Shown: in pieces, positions 40,247-50,000 of the stretch | How positions within the stretch are numbered: position 1 is the first letter of the stretch | How the letters are laid out: each line of letters opens with the position of its first letter | Source of the DNA: Alkanindiges hydrocarboniclasticus | Lineage (GTDB): Bacteria; Pseudomonadota; Gammaproteobacteria; Pseudomonadales; Moraxellaceae | Direction: 5' to 3' | Assembly: GCF_001982605.1 (NCBI RefSeq) | Contig: NZ_MLCN01000014.1 | Location: 1 to 64,000 of the forward strand | DNA length: 64,000 nucleotides | Translations under genes and position numbers: made by a program | The notes under the pieces: model-generated | The model's input: only the letters and a program-made list of their open reading frames with translations | Told to the model about the DNA's origin: nothing | Database searches by the model: none

Positions 40247-40840
40247 TTACTGGCCCACGGTAACCATGGCTGGACGCAGCAGGCGACCCGACAGGCTATA
40301 ACCTTTTTGCAGCACATTGGCGACTTGTCCCGCCGGGGTATTGGGATCAATGCCCACTGCCTGATGCAACTCGGCATTAAATGGCTGGCCCGCCGGATCA
40401 ACGACACTAACGCCGTGCTTTTCCAGTGCACCGAGCAGGTTTTTGTGGGTCAGGCGCACCCCTTCAATCACCGGCTGATTTATTAAATGGTCATCGTTTC
40501 CGGCAGCAGCAATGGCACGCTCAAGGTTATCCACTACATCCAGCAGGCTACCGGCAAACTTTTCCAGCGCATATTTCTTGGCGTTGTCGGTTTCACGCTC
40601 AACCCGCTTCTGGAAGTTATACATGTCAGCATTGGCACGTGCCTTTACTTCGGTAATTTCAGCTTCCAGTTCTTCAATACGGGCTTGTAAATCTTCCGGT
40701 GTCCCGTTGTTGTCATGGTCATCCGCAGGGGTGCCAGAAGGGACAAAATCGCTATCGTTATTGATCTGATCCTGTGTATTGATCTGCTCATTGTTGTTCG
40801 TGGTACCGTTTTCAGGCATGGAATTGTCTTGGCTAGACAT
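40247..40840 (-). CDS. grpE: Nucleotide exchange factor GrpE
   Basis: Releases ADP from DnaK. The 197-residue protein has an acidic Asn/Asp-rich N-terminus (about 1-55), a long coiled coil (DLQARIEELEAEITEVKARANADMYN), and the conserved FAGSLLDVVDNLERAI and GVSVVDPAGQPFNAELHQAV blocks, ending VLQKGYSLSGRLLRPAMVTVGQ. ATG 40840 follows a perfect GGAGGT by 6 nt, which rules out the longer frame. Confidence 0.96.
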   Translation of the reverse strand: MSSQDNSMPENGTTNNNEQINTQDQINNDSDFVPSGTPADDHDNNGTPEDLQARIEELEAEITEVKARANADMYNFQKRVERETDNAKKYALEKFAGSLLDVVDNLERAIAAAGNDDHLINQPVIEGVRLTHKNLLGALEKHGVSVVDPAGQPFNAELHQAVGIDPNTPAGQVANVLQKGYSLSGRLLRPAMVTVGQ

Positions 40841-40938
40841 GGCTGACCTCCGTTTAAAAAATTGAAACATGTACAGTCCTTAGGCCTTGCGGCAATATTT
40901 TGACGTTGCTGTACGTTTAAGCTGAACATGCACACTTG

Positions 40939-40966
40939 AGTGAGGGTAATCCGCCTAAAATTCAAG
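40939..40966 (-). promoter_or_regulatory. Possible heat-shock promoter of grpE
   Basis: On the minus strand CTTGAA (40961-40966), a 14-bp spacer, CCCTCACT (40939-40946), resembling the RpoH pattern CTTGAA-N-CCCCATNT with mismatches in the -10. Confidence 0.4.
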
Positions 40967-41111
40967 AAAGTAATGCGATTTTTTTAGTGAGTCTGTTGAT
41001 TTTTAAACCAGCAATGTTCCAAATATGCAACAAACTGTTGTTAGAAATGACCCTGACATTTAAAAATCATTCGATAAAATGAAGCACGACTAACAAATGA
41101 GGCGAATGACA

Positions 41112-41717
41112 ATGCAAAAGTTAATGATGCAAAAACTAAAAATGCTTGCCCACGGTACGGTAATCAGTACCGCATTAATTGCAGCCAGCACTGCCAGTAT
41201 GGCAGCAACCACCGACTACCAGATTGATGCCAAGCACACGGCTACCCTGTTTAGCTGGAGCCATTTTGGCTTTTCCAACCCGACAGCCAACTTTGATGAC
41301 GTACAGGGCGTGATTACGGTAGATGACAAGCACCCGGAAAAATCCAGCGTGTCTGTCACTATTCCAGTCAAGAGCATTAATAGCCACGTTGAAGCACTGG
41401 ACAAGGAATTTTTAACCGAGGCCTGGTTTAACGAAGCCAAATATCCCAACATCACCTTTAAAAGCACCAAGGTTCAAACCAAGGACAAAAAACACTTCAA
41501 GATTAGCGGTGACCTGACCGTGAAGGGCGTAACCAAACCAGTAGTGCTGAACGCAACCTTAAATGGCATGGGCGAGCACCCCATGGCCAAAAAAAAGGCC
41601 ATTGGTTTTAATGCCACCACCAGTTTCAAGCGTTCCGACTTTGGCATTGGACAGTACGTGCCTGCAGTCAGTGATGAAATCAAGGTGAACATTACCACCG
41701 AAGCACTGATTAAATAA
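41112..41717 (+). CDS. YceI family periplasmic protein
   Basis: A 201-residue exported protein with a signal peptide ending near SMAA and the lipocalin-like YceI fold that binds isoprenoid-type lipids in related proteins. Blocks: YQIDAKHTATLFSWSHFGFS, SINSHVEALDKEFLTEAWFN, YPNITFKSTKV, GDLTVKGVTKPVVL and a C-terminal IGFNATTSFKRSDFGIG. Three ATGs lie close together; 41112 has GAGG 9 nt upstream. Physiological role unknown. Confidence 0.9.
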   Translation: MQKLMMQKLKMLAHGTVISTALIAASTASMAATTDYQIDAKHTATLFSWSHFGFSNPTANFDDVQGVITVDDKHPEKSSVSVTIPVKSINSHVEALDKEFLTEAWFNEAKYPNITFKSTKVQTKDKKHFKISGDLTVKGVTKPVVLNATLNGMGEHPMAKKKAIGFNATTSFKRSDFGIGQYVPAVSDEIKVNITTEALIK

Positions 41718-41786
41718 CGCACATAGCAGTCTTTAACAACTGCATTGAATTTCTTTTTTAGTTTTAAATTTTGCTAGGAACACCTC

Positions 41787-42386
41787 ATGGCCAATACTTT
41801 TTTAGACAGCATTACCAAGCGCCGCTCCATTTATCACATTGGTAAAAATGTGAGCCTGTCAGAAGCGCAAATCAGCGAGCTGATTCAAACTGCCGTTGAA
41901 CAAAGCCCGTCATCATTTAATTCGCAAAGCTCGCGTGCGGTTATTTTGTTTGGTCAGGCCAGTGCAGACTTCTGGGAAATTGTGCGGGAAACCTTGCGCA
42001 AGATGGTGCCAGAAGCGGCATTTGAAGCCACCAGCAACAAGATTTCGTCATTTGCAGCAGGTCTGGGCACCGTGCTGTTTTTTGAGGATCAGGACATTAT
42101 TAAAAATTTACAGGAACAGTTTGCCCTGTATGCCGATAATTTTCCGGTGTGGTCTGAGCATTCGACTGGCATTGCACAGTTTGCGGTGTGGTCGGCACTG
42201 GCCAATGAAAACATTGGTGCCAGCCTGCAACACTACAATCCAATTATTGATGCTGAGGTACAGTCGCGTTTTGGTATTCCGGATAGCTGGAAACTGCGGG
42301 CACAAATGCCATTTGGTTCTATTGAATCTCCAGCAGGTGACAAGAACTACATGCAGCGTGAAGACCGCTTCAAGATTATTAAATAG
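41787..42386 (+). CDS. Nitroreductase family oxidoreductase (Frm2/Hbn1-like)
   Basis: A 199-residue FMN-dependent nitroreductase-type protein. The N-terminal FLDSITKRRSIYHIGKNVSLS and SPSSFNSQSSRAVIL form the flavin-binding start. The C-terminal MPFGSIESPAGDKNYMQREDRFKII matches the Frm2/Hbn1-like branch, reported in lipid and redox stress responses in yeast. The physiological substrate is unknown. It lies 70 bp after yceI and ends at a strong bidirectional terminator. Confidence 0.88.
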   Translation: MANTFLDSITKRRSIYHIGKNVSLSEAQISELIQTAVEQSPSSFNSQSSRAVILFGQASADFWEIVRETLRKMVPEAAFEATSNKISSFAAGLGTVLFFEDQDIIKNLQEQFALYADNFPVWSEHSTGIAQFAVWSALANENIGASLQHYNPIIDAEVQSRFGIPDSWKLRAQMPFGSIESPAGDKNYMQREDRFKIIK

Positions 42387-42438
42387 CGGTTTTTCACTCA
42401 GGCTGTTTAAGTCAGTACGGCTAAGTTAATTAGCTAAA

Positions 42439-42481
42439 ACAAAAACGTCCCTGATGGCTAGTTGATCAGGGACGTTTTTGT
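42439..42481. terminator. Bidirectional terminator
   Basis: A 17-bp perfect stem (42439-42455 with 42465-42481) with AAAAA/TTTTT arms and a 9-nt loop, between two converging genes. Confidence 0.88.
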
Positions 42482-42509
42482 GTTTAAACACTATAAAAAC
42501 TGCAAAACC

Positions 42510-44237
42510 TTACTGGTGCGCAGCAGTGGCGGGTAGCATTTCAGGCAATTCAATATAACCGCTGATACTGGCCTCGGCATGTGCCTTGCTGCTGCGGCCA
42601 AAGTAGCGGCTACGGCTGCTAATGACCAAGCCCAGCACTTCTCCTTGCTTAAGTTTTGCATTGACTGCCGGTAAATCAATCCCCTTGGCCGGGTCATCAA
42701 TCGGCACCTGTAACTGGCTGAGCATTTGATTGCGGTAATGCAGCTTTTGCAGGTTAATGGGAAGCACCTGCTCATTGAGTACCTGATAGCTGCCTTTGCC
42801 CGGTGTCCAGCGTGCCAGCGACACAAACAGGGTGGGGGAGTTTTGGTTATTTACTGTAGTGGGCGTATCAATGCTGAGGTGCAAGCGTGGAATGCCAGTA
42901 AGCCATTGCGTGGCGTTCATGCGGGTTAGCGGCAACAATAACGGACGCTGGCCGCCATGTTGCGGTTGTTGCCAGTGGGCCGGTAAATGCTGTGCCGTAA
43001 ACAAATGCCGCAAGCGATCAGTTGATTTAAATAGCCATTCATAACCACCCCCTGCATGGATATGCAGGGCTGGCAGCGGATAGCTGACCCGGGGCTGTAA
43101 GGCGTCACTGTTTTGCACCGGGCTATGGTCAATGCAAACGGCCGGAATCTGGTCCAGTTGCGCAGGCTGATCCTTGAGCTTGGCATCAAACCAGCGGGCA
43201 ATCATGGCCTGTATGTTGAGCATTTTGCCCTGACAATCCATGGTTTTACCAATGTACCATGCCGGTAGTTCAAGGCCGGGAGAGCGTTGCACACCGGGCT
43301 GCAAATGGCCGCCTTCAACCCCCAGCAAGCGCACATCATGGCCAGCCTGCTTTAGGCACTGATAGGCTGAAATGCCTTCATTAAAGGGAAACAGCACATC
43401 GCGGAAACCCTGAATAATCAGTGCATCGGCTTGTGGGGCTTGCCCGGTGTCACAAAACCAGCGCGCCTGATGGGTTTTTAAAAACTGATACGAGGACGCT
43501 GAAATAGCCCCATTTTTGGTGTCCTGATAGGCCATTTTCAGTGCGGGATCAAACTTGTTCCAGTTCCACCAGTCGCCCACAATATTAAGCAAATCCAGCC
43601 AGCCACTTTTGGGCACGCCATTGGGTGCAAGGCTGTATTCCAGATTGTACCAGGTGGTGACGGGCACCAGTGCGGCAATGCGCTTGTCCTGTGCCGAAGC
43701 AATATACTGAATTGCGCCGCCATAGGATTCGCCAATCATGCCCACCCGTGCACCATGGGTATTGCGTGCAAGCTGCGGCAGGTGTTGCTCGGCCCAGTCA
43801 ATGAGGCGGCTGACATCACGGCCTTCAAACTGCGGATCAGTCAGGCGGATTTTGCCACCGGTTCCATCCATGCCCCCATGTCCACGCTGGTCAAAACTAA
43901 TGACCCAGTAGCCACGTTTCCATGCTGCTTCGGCACCTTGTCCGGTAGGCATCACGCTGCCATACAGGCTTAAATACGGGCGCTTCATGCGTGACAGGCC
44001 AAAACCATGGGTGTGAATGACCAGCGGTGCAGTCTGGCCGGGGGCAAGTGCGGGCTGGTATACGGTAAAAGACAGGGTAACGCCATCATCCGTGGTCATG
44101 CGCATTTGATAATGGCTTTGCTTCAGCGTACCGTGTGCCGTGGTAGGCAACAGTGGCTTAACCTGACGGGTAGCACAACCGGTTAAGGCAAGTAGCAGGC
44201 TTAAGCCCAACAGGCTAAGCGATGTTTGAAATGCCAT
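42510..44237 (-). CDS. CocE/NonD-type alpha/beta hydrolase lipoprotein
   Basis: A 575-residue predicted lipoprotein (lipobox LTGC) with an alpha/beta-hydrolase domain: IHTHGFGLSRMKRPY at the oxyanion region, nucleophile serine in GMIGESYGGAIQY, and a likely acid/His pair in the GFRDVLFPFNE and EGGHLQPGV region. A C-terminal jelly-roll, X-Pro-dipeptidase-like domain follows (about 380-560, RLHLSIDTP and FVSLARW). It probably hydrolyses an ester or peptide at the outer membrane; substrate unknown. ATG 44237 has AAGGAA upstream. Confidence 0.82.
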   Translation of the reverse strand: MAFQTSLSLLGLSLLLALTGCATRQVKPLLPTTAHGTLKQSHYQMRMTTDDGVTLSFTVYQPALAPGQTAPLVIHTHGFGLSRMKRPYLSLYGSVMPTGQGAEAAWKRGYWVISFDQRGHGGMDGTGGKIRLTDPQFEGRDVSRLIDWAEQHLPQLARNTHGARVGMIGESYGGAIQYIASAQDKRIAALVPVTTWYNLEYSLAPNGVPKSGWLDLLNIVGDWWNWNKFDPALKMAYQDTKNGAISASSYQFLKTHQARWFCDTGQAPQADALIIQGFRDVLFPFNEGISAYQCLKQAGHDVRLLGVEGGHLQPGVQRSPGLELPAWYIGKTMDCQGKMLNIQAMIARWFDAKLKDQPAQLDQIPAVCIDHSPVQNSDALQPRVSYPLPALHIHAGGGYEWLFKSTDRLRHLFTAQHLPAHWQQPQHGGQRPLLLPLTRMNATQWLTGIPRLHLSIDTPTTVNNQNSPTLFVSLARWTPGKGSYQVLNEQVLPINLQKLHYRNQMLSQLQVPIDDPAKGIDLPAVNAKLKQGEVLGLVISSRSRYFGRSSKAHAEASISGYIELPEMLPATAAHQ

Positions 44238-44318
44238 AAGATTCCTTTTTACAGCAGCCATGCTTCGGCAAAACATGGCGTTGAAGGTTTTAAATTAACA
44301 GACTAAACAAGTGCATAA

Positions 44319-45194
44319 TTATTGCGCGTTAATAACAGTGCCCATGGCCTGACCCATCATCACCGTACTGCCGGCTTCAAACGGGGCCAGCCAGTTAATT
44401 TTACTGTTTTCAAACAGCACAATAGCCGTAGAACCCAGATAAAAACGGCCCAGCTCTGCACCCTTTTCAAGCTGAAGATCATGTGTGCGGTGTTCCAGTG
44501 TGCCGGATGGCTTAATCTTGCCGGTGGCCACGCATTCAATACCCGCCACAATCATGGCACCCACCAGTACCACCGCCATACGGCCCACGCTGGTGTCAAA
44601 CAGGCATACCAGACGCTCATTGCGTGCAAACAGCGCTGGCACATTTTCAGCAGTGACAGTATTGACCGAAAACAGCTTGCCCGGCACATAAATGGTGTCA
44701 GTCAGGCGACCGGCAAACGGCATGTGCACGCGGTGATAATCACGCGGTGACAGGTACACGGTGGCAAATTCACCGCCAACAAAGTGTTGGGCAAGTGCTG
44801 CATCACCAATCAACTGGTTAAGGGAAAAACTTTGTCCCTTGGCCTGAAAAATCTCGTCACCGTCAATTTTGCCCAACTGGGAAATCGCACCATCGGCAGG
44901 GGAAACAATGCTGGTGGGCGAAGCATCCACCGGGCGGGCATCCACTTTAAGCGCACGGGTAAAGAATTCATTAAACGAGCCAAACCCAGCCAGTTCTTCA
45001 ATTTCAGCCAGACTCATGTCAATCTGGTAGCGGTCATGGAACAGCTTGATAAAGGCCTTTTTCACCAGCGGATTTTTGCTGGCAGCCAGTGTACCCACCA
45101 GACGGCTTAAACCATGTTGCGGTGCCAGATGCTGAAAGTGGATAAAAGCCTTATCCATCAAACTTTTCTTTTGATTTGCGTTGTCTTGACTCAA
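44319..45194 (-). CDS. psd: Phosphatidylserine decarboxylase proenzyme
   Basis: Inner-membrane enzyme making phosphatidylethanolamine. The 291-residue proenzyme has the self-cleavage motif LGST at 253-256 (cut between Gly254 and Ser255, which becomes the pyruvoyl group), with [12 protein letters not shown] and [10 protein letters not shown]-type blocks. The start is TTG 45194, with GGAG 10 nt upstream; its TTGA overlaps the stop of the sulfurtransferase gene, so the two are translationally coupled. Confidence 0.95.
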   Translation of the reverse strand: MSQDNANQKKSLMDKAFIHFQHLAPQHGLSRLVGTLAASKNPLVKKAFIKLFHDRYQIDMSLAEIEELAGFGSFNEFFTRALKVDARPVDASPTSIVSPADGAISQLGKIDGDEIFQAKGQSFSLNQLIGDAALAQHFVGGEFATVYLSPRDYHRVHMPFAGRLTDTIYVPGKLFSVNTVTAENVPALFARNERLVCLFDTSVGRMAVVLVGAMIVAGIECVATGKIKPSGTLEHRTHDLQLEKGAELGRFYLGSTAIVLFENSKINWLAPFEAGSTVMMGQAMGTVINAQ

Positions 45195-46042
45195 AGCGGG
45201 TGTTCTCCTGTCACAATAGGCGTATCAAGTCGATTGCCCCATTCACTCCACGCGCCATCATACGCGCGAACCGGCCAATTGAACAGCCGCGCCAGCACGT
45301 AGGCCAGCCCTGAGCGATGGTGGCTTTGGCAATATACAATTACGGGTTTTTGCGGGTCCAAGCCTTGCTGTTGCAGCTCGGCCATAATCTCGGGCAGGGG
45401 CCGTAAACACAGGTTATTTTGCCGATCCAGTACCGTGTTCCATTCATAATGAAATGCCCCCGGCAAATGCCCGCCACGCCGTGCTGCCAGCCGTGCGCCG
45501 GTGTATTCACCCTGCGTGCGGCAATCCCACAGGGTATAGGCATCCGGTTGTTCATCCAGAATGGTTTTTAGCTCGGCTAAGGTAATGCGTGGTTCAGGGT
45601 TTAAGCCATTGAGTTGAAAAGGTTCTACTGGTGCAAGACCAGTCATCTCGCTGCTGGTCGGCAAGCCCTTGGCCAGCCAGGCATGAATCCCGCCGTTCAG
45701 CAAACTGACCCGGCTAAAACCCAGTATATGCAGTGTCCAGATCAGGCGGCCTGCCCATGCGCCGCCTTCATCGTCATACACCACCACCTGATGCTGTGGA
45801 GTAATTTGCAGGGTTTGTACCAGTTGTTGCAGTTGCTCAATATCTGGCAGCAAACCCGAGGCATGTTCTTCCTGTCGCACCAGCAGGGCTGGTGGCAGTG
45901 ACAACGCATGGGGCAAATGTACCTGTTCATACACCCGTGGCTTGCCCAGATCCACAATACGCAGCAATGGATGAGAAAGCACGGGTAACAGTTGTTCGGC
46001 ATCAACCAGCAGGGGCAGGCTAAGGGTTTCGGCAGGCATCAT
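45191..46042 (-). CDS. Two-domain sulfurtransferase (rhodanese/SseA type)
   Basis: A 283-residue protein with two rhodanese domains. The first (about 10-125) includes [14 protein letters not shown], where the active cysteine is replaced. The second (about 150-280) has the active loop CQSHHRSG with Cys238. This pattern fits thiosulfate/3-mercaptopyruvate sulfurtransferases; the loop is not the CGSGVTA of SseA, so the donor is uncertain. It is the first gene of a coupled pair with psd, an arrangement also seen in Pseudomonas. Confidence 0.86.
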   Translation of the reverse strand: MMPAETLSLPLLVDAEQLLPVLSHPLLRIVDLGKPRVYEQVHLPHALSLPPALLVRQEEHASGLLPDIEQLQQLVQTLQITPQHQVVVYDDEGGAWAGRLIWTLHILGFSRVSLLNGGIHAWLAKGLPTSSEMTGLAPVEPFQLNGLNPEPRITLAELKTILDEQPDAYTLWDCRTQGEYTGARLAARRGGHLPGAFHYEWNTVLDRQNNLCLRPLPEIMAELQQQGLDPQKPVIVYCQSHHRSGLAYVLARLFNWPVRAYDGAWSEWGNRLDTPIVTGEHPL

Positions 46043-46231
46043 GAGTGTGATAAAAAACGGCAAAAAACCACTGTACAAGAACTTATCCGAATTGACTACC
46101 CGCCAAGTTTTGTATTTTTTGAATGACTGTTACGCCATCATTTAAACAATCCATCAGCCTGTCAGTTTTTAACAGGATTGCAGCAGGGCTATGCTTTATT
46201 TCACAATAGCCAAAACAGCAAGGATAAGGTT

Positions 46232-46672
46232 ATGCGGGTACTGATTCAGCGCGTTAAACAGGCCAAAGTTGAGGTTAATGGCGAGATAATTGGTCAAATT
46301 GAACAGGGTTTATTGGTGTTTGTGGGGCTTGGCAAAACCGATACCCTGCACACTGCCGAGAAAATGCTGAAAAAAATTCTGGCCTACCGTCTGTTCAGTG
46401 ATGACAATGATCGCATGAACCTGAATCTACAACAGGTCAACGGCGGCTTGCTGCTGGTATCGCAATTCACCCTGATGGCCGAAACCCGTAAGGGATTACG
46501 TCCGGATTTTGGCCCGGCCATGCCACCCGATGAGGCGCGTGAGCTATTTAGCCAACTGGTTGCGCATGCCAAAGATATCTATCCGAATGTGCAAACCGGT
46601 GCTTTTGGTGCCGACATGCAAGTGAGCCTGCAAAATGATGGGCCAGTCACCTTTATGCTGGAATTTGAATAA
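46232..46672 (+). CDS. dtd: D-aminoacyl-tRNA deacylase
   Basis: Hydrolyses D-amino acids from mischarged tRNAs. The 146-residue protein carries the two hallmark motifs SQFT (77-80) and GPVT (137-140), the latter holding the cross-subunit Gly-cisPro. MRVLIQRVKQAKVEV is the canonical start; ATG 46232 has AAGG upstream. Confidence 0.95.
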   Translation: MRVLIQRVKQAKVEVNGEIIGQIEQGLLVFVGLGKTDTLHTAEKMLKKILAYRLFSDDNDRMNLNLQQVNGGLLLVSQFTLMAETRKGLRPDFGPAMPPDEARELFSQLVAHAKDIYPNVQTGAFGADMQVSLQNDGPVTFMLEFE

Positions 46673-46771
46673 TGCACTGTGGCGCTATTGCTTTATTTCT
46701 ACAGGGAAATTTAGTCAAAATACTTATTATCCTGATTCAGCCCGCCCAATAAATAGTCTAAAGGCACCGCA

Positions 46772-47662
46772 ATGATCTGGATTTTCTTTACCCTGATGGC
46801 TGCATTCATGCAGGCGTGGCGCAATGCCTTTCAAAAGCAGCTCAGCACCACAGTGGATGCCTATGGCGTCACACTGGCCCGCTTTATTGGCGCAACCCCA
46901 CTGGCTGCGCTGTATTTGCTACTGCTTTATCACTTTCAGCCGGTGACGCAATACGTGCCTCTGAGCAGCTTTGGCAATCGCTTCTGGTTGTATATTGGCA
47001 TGGTGGCAGTGAGCCAGATTCTGGCCACGGTACTGATGGTGAAACTGTTTCAGCAAAAAAACTACGCCATTGGGGTGGGCCTGGCCAAAAGTGAAGCGAT
47101 TCTGGCTGCGATCATTGGGGTGGCTGTACTGGGCGTGCAGTTATCATTCTTGGGATGGCTTGGTGTACTCATTGGCGCAGTGGCAGTATTTTTACTCAGC
47201 GGTGCGCGCTCCATGGCCACGCTGTCATGGCCAACCTTATGGACGGGACTGGCCAGTGGTTTTTGTTTTGCTATTGCATCCTTAATGGTGCGTGAAGCCA
47301 GTCTTGAGCTAATCCAGCTACCTTTTTTGCACCGGGCGGGGTGGGTGCTGCTGTGCGCTATTAGCTTGCAAAACCTGCTACTGCTTACATGGTTATCCAT
47401 TAAAAGTCCGCAAACATTAACTGCCATGCGACAGCGCAAAGGTTTAACGGCACGCGTAAGTATTGCCAGTTTTCTGGGGTCACTGGGCTGGTTTAGCGCC
47501 ATGAGTTTGCAGTCAGTGCCACTGGTCAAAACGCTGGGGCAAATTGAGGTACTATTTACCTTATTGATTTCATTATATTTCTTTAAGGAAAGACTGGTGA
47601 AAACAGATCATGCCGGATTGTGGCTGGTCATGCTGGGTGCGGTATTAGTGATTTGGGCTTAA
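46772..47662 (+). CDS. EamA/DMT family transporter
   Basis: A 296-residue inner-membrane protein with about ten helices made of two five-helix EamA repeats, ending KTLGQIEVLFTLLISLYFFKERLVKTDHAGLWLVMLGAVLVI. Family members export metabolites or drugs; the substrate here is unknown. An in-frame block LAKSEAILAAIIGVAVLGV marks the end of the first repeat. Confidence 0.88.
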   Translation: MIWIFFTLMAAFMQAWRNAFQKQLSTTVDAYGVTLARFIGATPLAALYLLLLYHFQPVTQYVPLSSFGNRFWLYIGMVAVSQILATVLMVKLFQQKNYAIGVGLAKSEAILAAIIGVAVLGVQLSFLGWLGVLIGAVAVFLLSGARSMATLSWPTLWTGLASGFCFAIASLMVREASLELIQLPFLHRAGWVLLCAISLQNLLLLTWLSIKSPQTLTAMRQRKGLTARVSIASFLGSLGWFSAMSLQSVPLVKTLGQIEVLFTLLISLYFFKERLVKTDHAGLWLVMLGAVLVIWA

Positions 47663-47742
47663 GGGTTAAGGATAAAATATTTCTGCCCAATAAATATGCT
47701 AGGCTAGCTCAATCATTCACTGATTTTGACGTGAGGTTGGGT

Positions 47743-48354
47743 ATGTCTGTTGTTTATAAAAATAGGTCACTTATTACTGAAACAGATTATCTGGAAGGTG
47801 AGAAAGATACGTATATAAAGCATGAATATGTGGATGGTGAAGTTTATGCCATGTCTGGCGCTAGTGCCAATCACAACCGGATTGCTGGCAATATATTCCG
47901 CAAGCTTGGAAATGCGCTGGAAAATCAGTCTTGTCAGCCCTATACCTCAGATATGAAGGTTAAAGTGAGCAGCAAATACTTCTATCCGGATGTGCTGGTT
48001 GATTGCTCTGATTTGTCAGGAGATAGTTACTTTACCGAAAGCCCGGTTTTAATTGTTGAGGTGTTGTCCAAATCAACTCGGCAAATTGATGAGAAACTAA
48101 AACGTGAAGTTTATTTGCAAATTGGGACATTGCAGGAATATATCCTGATTGAGCAGGATTTTGTAGATGTGGAGATAGTACGCCGCAGTAAAGGCTGGCG
48201 CTCGGAGCATTATTATCTGGGTGAACTAATTACGCTTGAATCCATTAACTTAACACTAAGTGTGGAAGATATTTATCGCCGTGTTGATAATAGTGATGTT
48301 AAAGAATGGCTAGAGCAAAAAGCTGTTGAAAGTACATTAAACCAGTCTGAATAA
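47743..48354 (+). CDS. Uma2 family protein (DUF820 nuclease-like)
   Basis: A 203-residue protein of the Uma2/DUF820 family, with a PD-(D/E)XK nuclease-like core: KHEYVDGEVYAMSGASANHNRIAGNIFRKL, then YPDVLVDCSD (likely acidic metal ligand) and LIVEVLSKSTRQIDEKLKREVY. The family is very abundant in cyanobacteria and patchy in other bacteria, which suggests acquisition by transfer. ATG 47743 has GAGG upstream; codon use is more AT-rich than the neighbours. Confidence 0.85.
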   Translation: MSVVYKNRSLITETDYLEGEKDTYIKHEYVDGEVYAMSGASANHNRIAGNIFRKLGNALENQSCQPYTSDMKVKVSSKYFYPDVLVDCSDLSGDSYFTESPVLIVEVLSKSTRQIDEKLKREVYLQIGTLQEYILIEQDFVDVEIVRRSKGWRSEHYYLGELITLESINLTLSVEDIYRRVDNSDVKEWLEQKAVESTLNQSE

Positions 48355-48453
48355 ATTAGGTTTTATTTCACATAACCCTTACTGAACCTTAAAGCCAAAA
48401 CAGGATAAAAATAATCAGGAAATAAAGGATGAAAACTCAGGATGTCTTAATTG

Positions 48454-48867
48454 ATGTTTCATGACACAGAAACTTTTGTTATTCAAGCGGTGAGCTGGTT
48501 ACGCCTCATGGTAGAAAGCGTCGGCGCGCTGATTATTGCTGTGGGTATTTTTGCGGCACTTTATGGATTTTTAAAGGCTTTTATTGGTCGCCACCCTGAT
48601 GGTTTTACCCCAGTTCGGCTGACTTTTGCCCGTTATCTGGCATTAGGCTTGGAGTTCCAATTGGCTGCCGATATTTTATCAACTGCGGTATCACCGAGTT
48701 GGGAACAAATTGGAAAACTGGCTGCCATTGCCATTATTCGGACGGGTTTAAATTTCTTTTTAATGAAAGAAATGCAGGAAGAACGGGCTGTTGAACCTAA
48801 AAATAAACCAGAAAACATCAATCTGGTAATTAGCGAAACGAAGCCTGATGAACTGCCAAAGCACTAA
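48454..48867 (+). CDS. DUF1622 membrane protein
   Basis: A 137-residue protein with three hydrophobic segments (VESVGALIIAVGIFAALYGF, LALGLEFQLAADILSTAV, LAAIAIIRTGLNFFLMKEM) matching DUF1622, a family of small inner-membrane proteins of unknown role. A TTG codon directly precedes the chosen ATG. Its last 38 bp overlap the end of the convergent bioF gene. Confidence 0.85.
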   Translation: MFHDTETFVIQAVSWLRLMVESVGALIIAVGIFAALYGFLKAFIGRHPDGFTPVRLTFARYLALGLEFQLAADILSTAVSPSWEQIGKLAAIAIIRTGLNFFLMKEMQEERAVEPKNKPENINLVISETKPDELPKH

Positions 48868-49993
48868 TTAATTGAGAAAGGTGCTCATCCGTATGCGCTG
48901 CACTCAACGTAATTCTTAAGCGTGATGTTCCACGTGGAACAGTAGGTGGCCGAATAGCACTCACCAATAAGCCTTGCTCAAGCAGTTTTTTTGACAATGC
49001 CAACGCATTCTCGGCGCTACCCACAATAATTGGCTGAATAGCCGACTGGCTGGGCAGCAATTGCCAACCCTGTTCAATTAGGGCAGTGCGCAAACGGCCA
49101 ATATGTTGCTGTAGTTTTACCCGACGCCATGATTCCTGCTCAATCACATCCAGCGCGGCTAGGGTGGCGGCTGCGATTAACGGTGGCGTGGCGGTGGTAT
49201 AAACAAAAGGACGCGCCCGGCTTTTTAAATAATCAATTAACAGTTCTGAACCTGCTACGAATGCACCAAATGTTCCAATGGCTTTGCCCAGCGTGCCCAT
49301 ATACACATCAACAGCAGGCAAGGGTGGCCGAGAAAAATCACGCAGGCCAAAGCCATGGGCATCATCAATCATCAGGGCAGCCTGATGCTGTTCAGCAGTT
49401 TTAATCAGATCAAGCAAAGGTGCTTCGGTGCCATCCATGCTAAAGATTTGATCAGTCACAATAAGTTTTTGTTCAGTGCAATCATGATTCAACCATTCAT
49501 TCAGTTGAGCAACATCCAGATGCGGATAGCGACGCAGCTTAACCCCGGCTAGCCTTGCTCCATCCAGTAGTGAGGCATGGTTTAAGCGATCCTGATACAC
49601 AATGCCGGATTTGCTGTCAGTTAACTGTCCCATCAGCGCATCAATCACGCCCAGATTGGCCATATATCCGGTAGAAAACAGCATGGCTTTTGGATAGCCT
49701 GTGACTTGTGCCAGCCGTTGTTCCAGTTGTTCGTGAATGGCATGATGCCCGGTTACCAGATGTGCCGCCCCCGCACCAAGGCTATGCAGCCTCAAATAAT
49801 CAACAGTGGCCTGTTTTAAGGCAGGATGACTTGCTAGCCCCAGATAATCATTACTGGAAAAATTAATCAGGCTTTTGCCGTGACGCTGAACCAGTGGTGT
49901 GACGCCCTGTTCAATCACTTGCGTGTGACGGTCCAGATGCTGATGCTGTAACGCCGTATATTTCTGGTCTAATTGAAAACGTTTAAGAGACAT
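48830..49993 (-). CDS. bioF: 8-amino-7-oxononanoate synthase
   Basis: PLP enzyme joining pimeloyl-ACP and L-alanine in biotin synthesis. The 387-residue protein has NFSSNDYLGLASHPALKQA, the aldimine region FSTGYMANLGVIDAL, IDDAHGFGLRDF, and the PLP lysine in GTLGKAIGTFGAFV. It lies 7 bp downstream of bioB. Its 3' end overlaps the DUF1622 gene and it contains a perfect parS. Confidence 0.95.
   Translation of the reverse strand: MSLKRFQLDQKYTALQHQHLDRHTQVIEQGVTPLVQRHGKSLINFSSNDYLGLASHPALKQATVDYLRLHSLGAGAAHLVTGHHAIHEQLEQRLAQVTGYPKAMLFSTGYMANLGVIDALMGQLTDSKSGIVYQDRLNHASLLDGARLAGVKLRRYPHLDVAQLNEWLNHDCTEQKLIVTDQIFSMDGTEAPLLDLIKTAEQHQAALMIDDAHGFGLRDFSRPPLPAVDVYMGTLGKAIGTFGAFVAGSELLIDYLKSRARPFVYTTATPPLIAAATLAALDVIEQESWRRVKLQQHIGRLRTALIEQGWQLLPSQSAIQPIIVGSAENALALSKKLLEQGLLVSAIRPPTVPRGTSRLRITLSAAHTDEHLSQLISALAVHQASFR
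48926..48941. promoter_or_regulatory. parS site 6 (TGTTCCACGTGGAACA) inside bioF
   Basis: A perfect parS palindrome in the 3' part of bioF, about 32 kb from oriC, the outermost site of the window. Confidence 0.83.
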
Positions 49994-50000
49994 TTATTCA

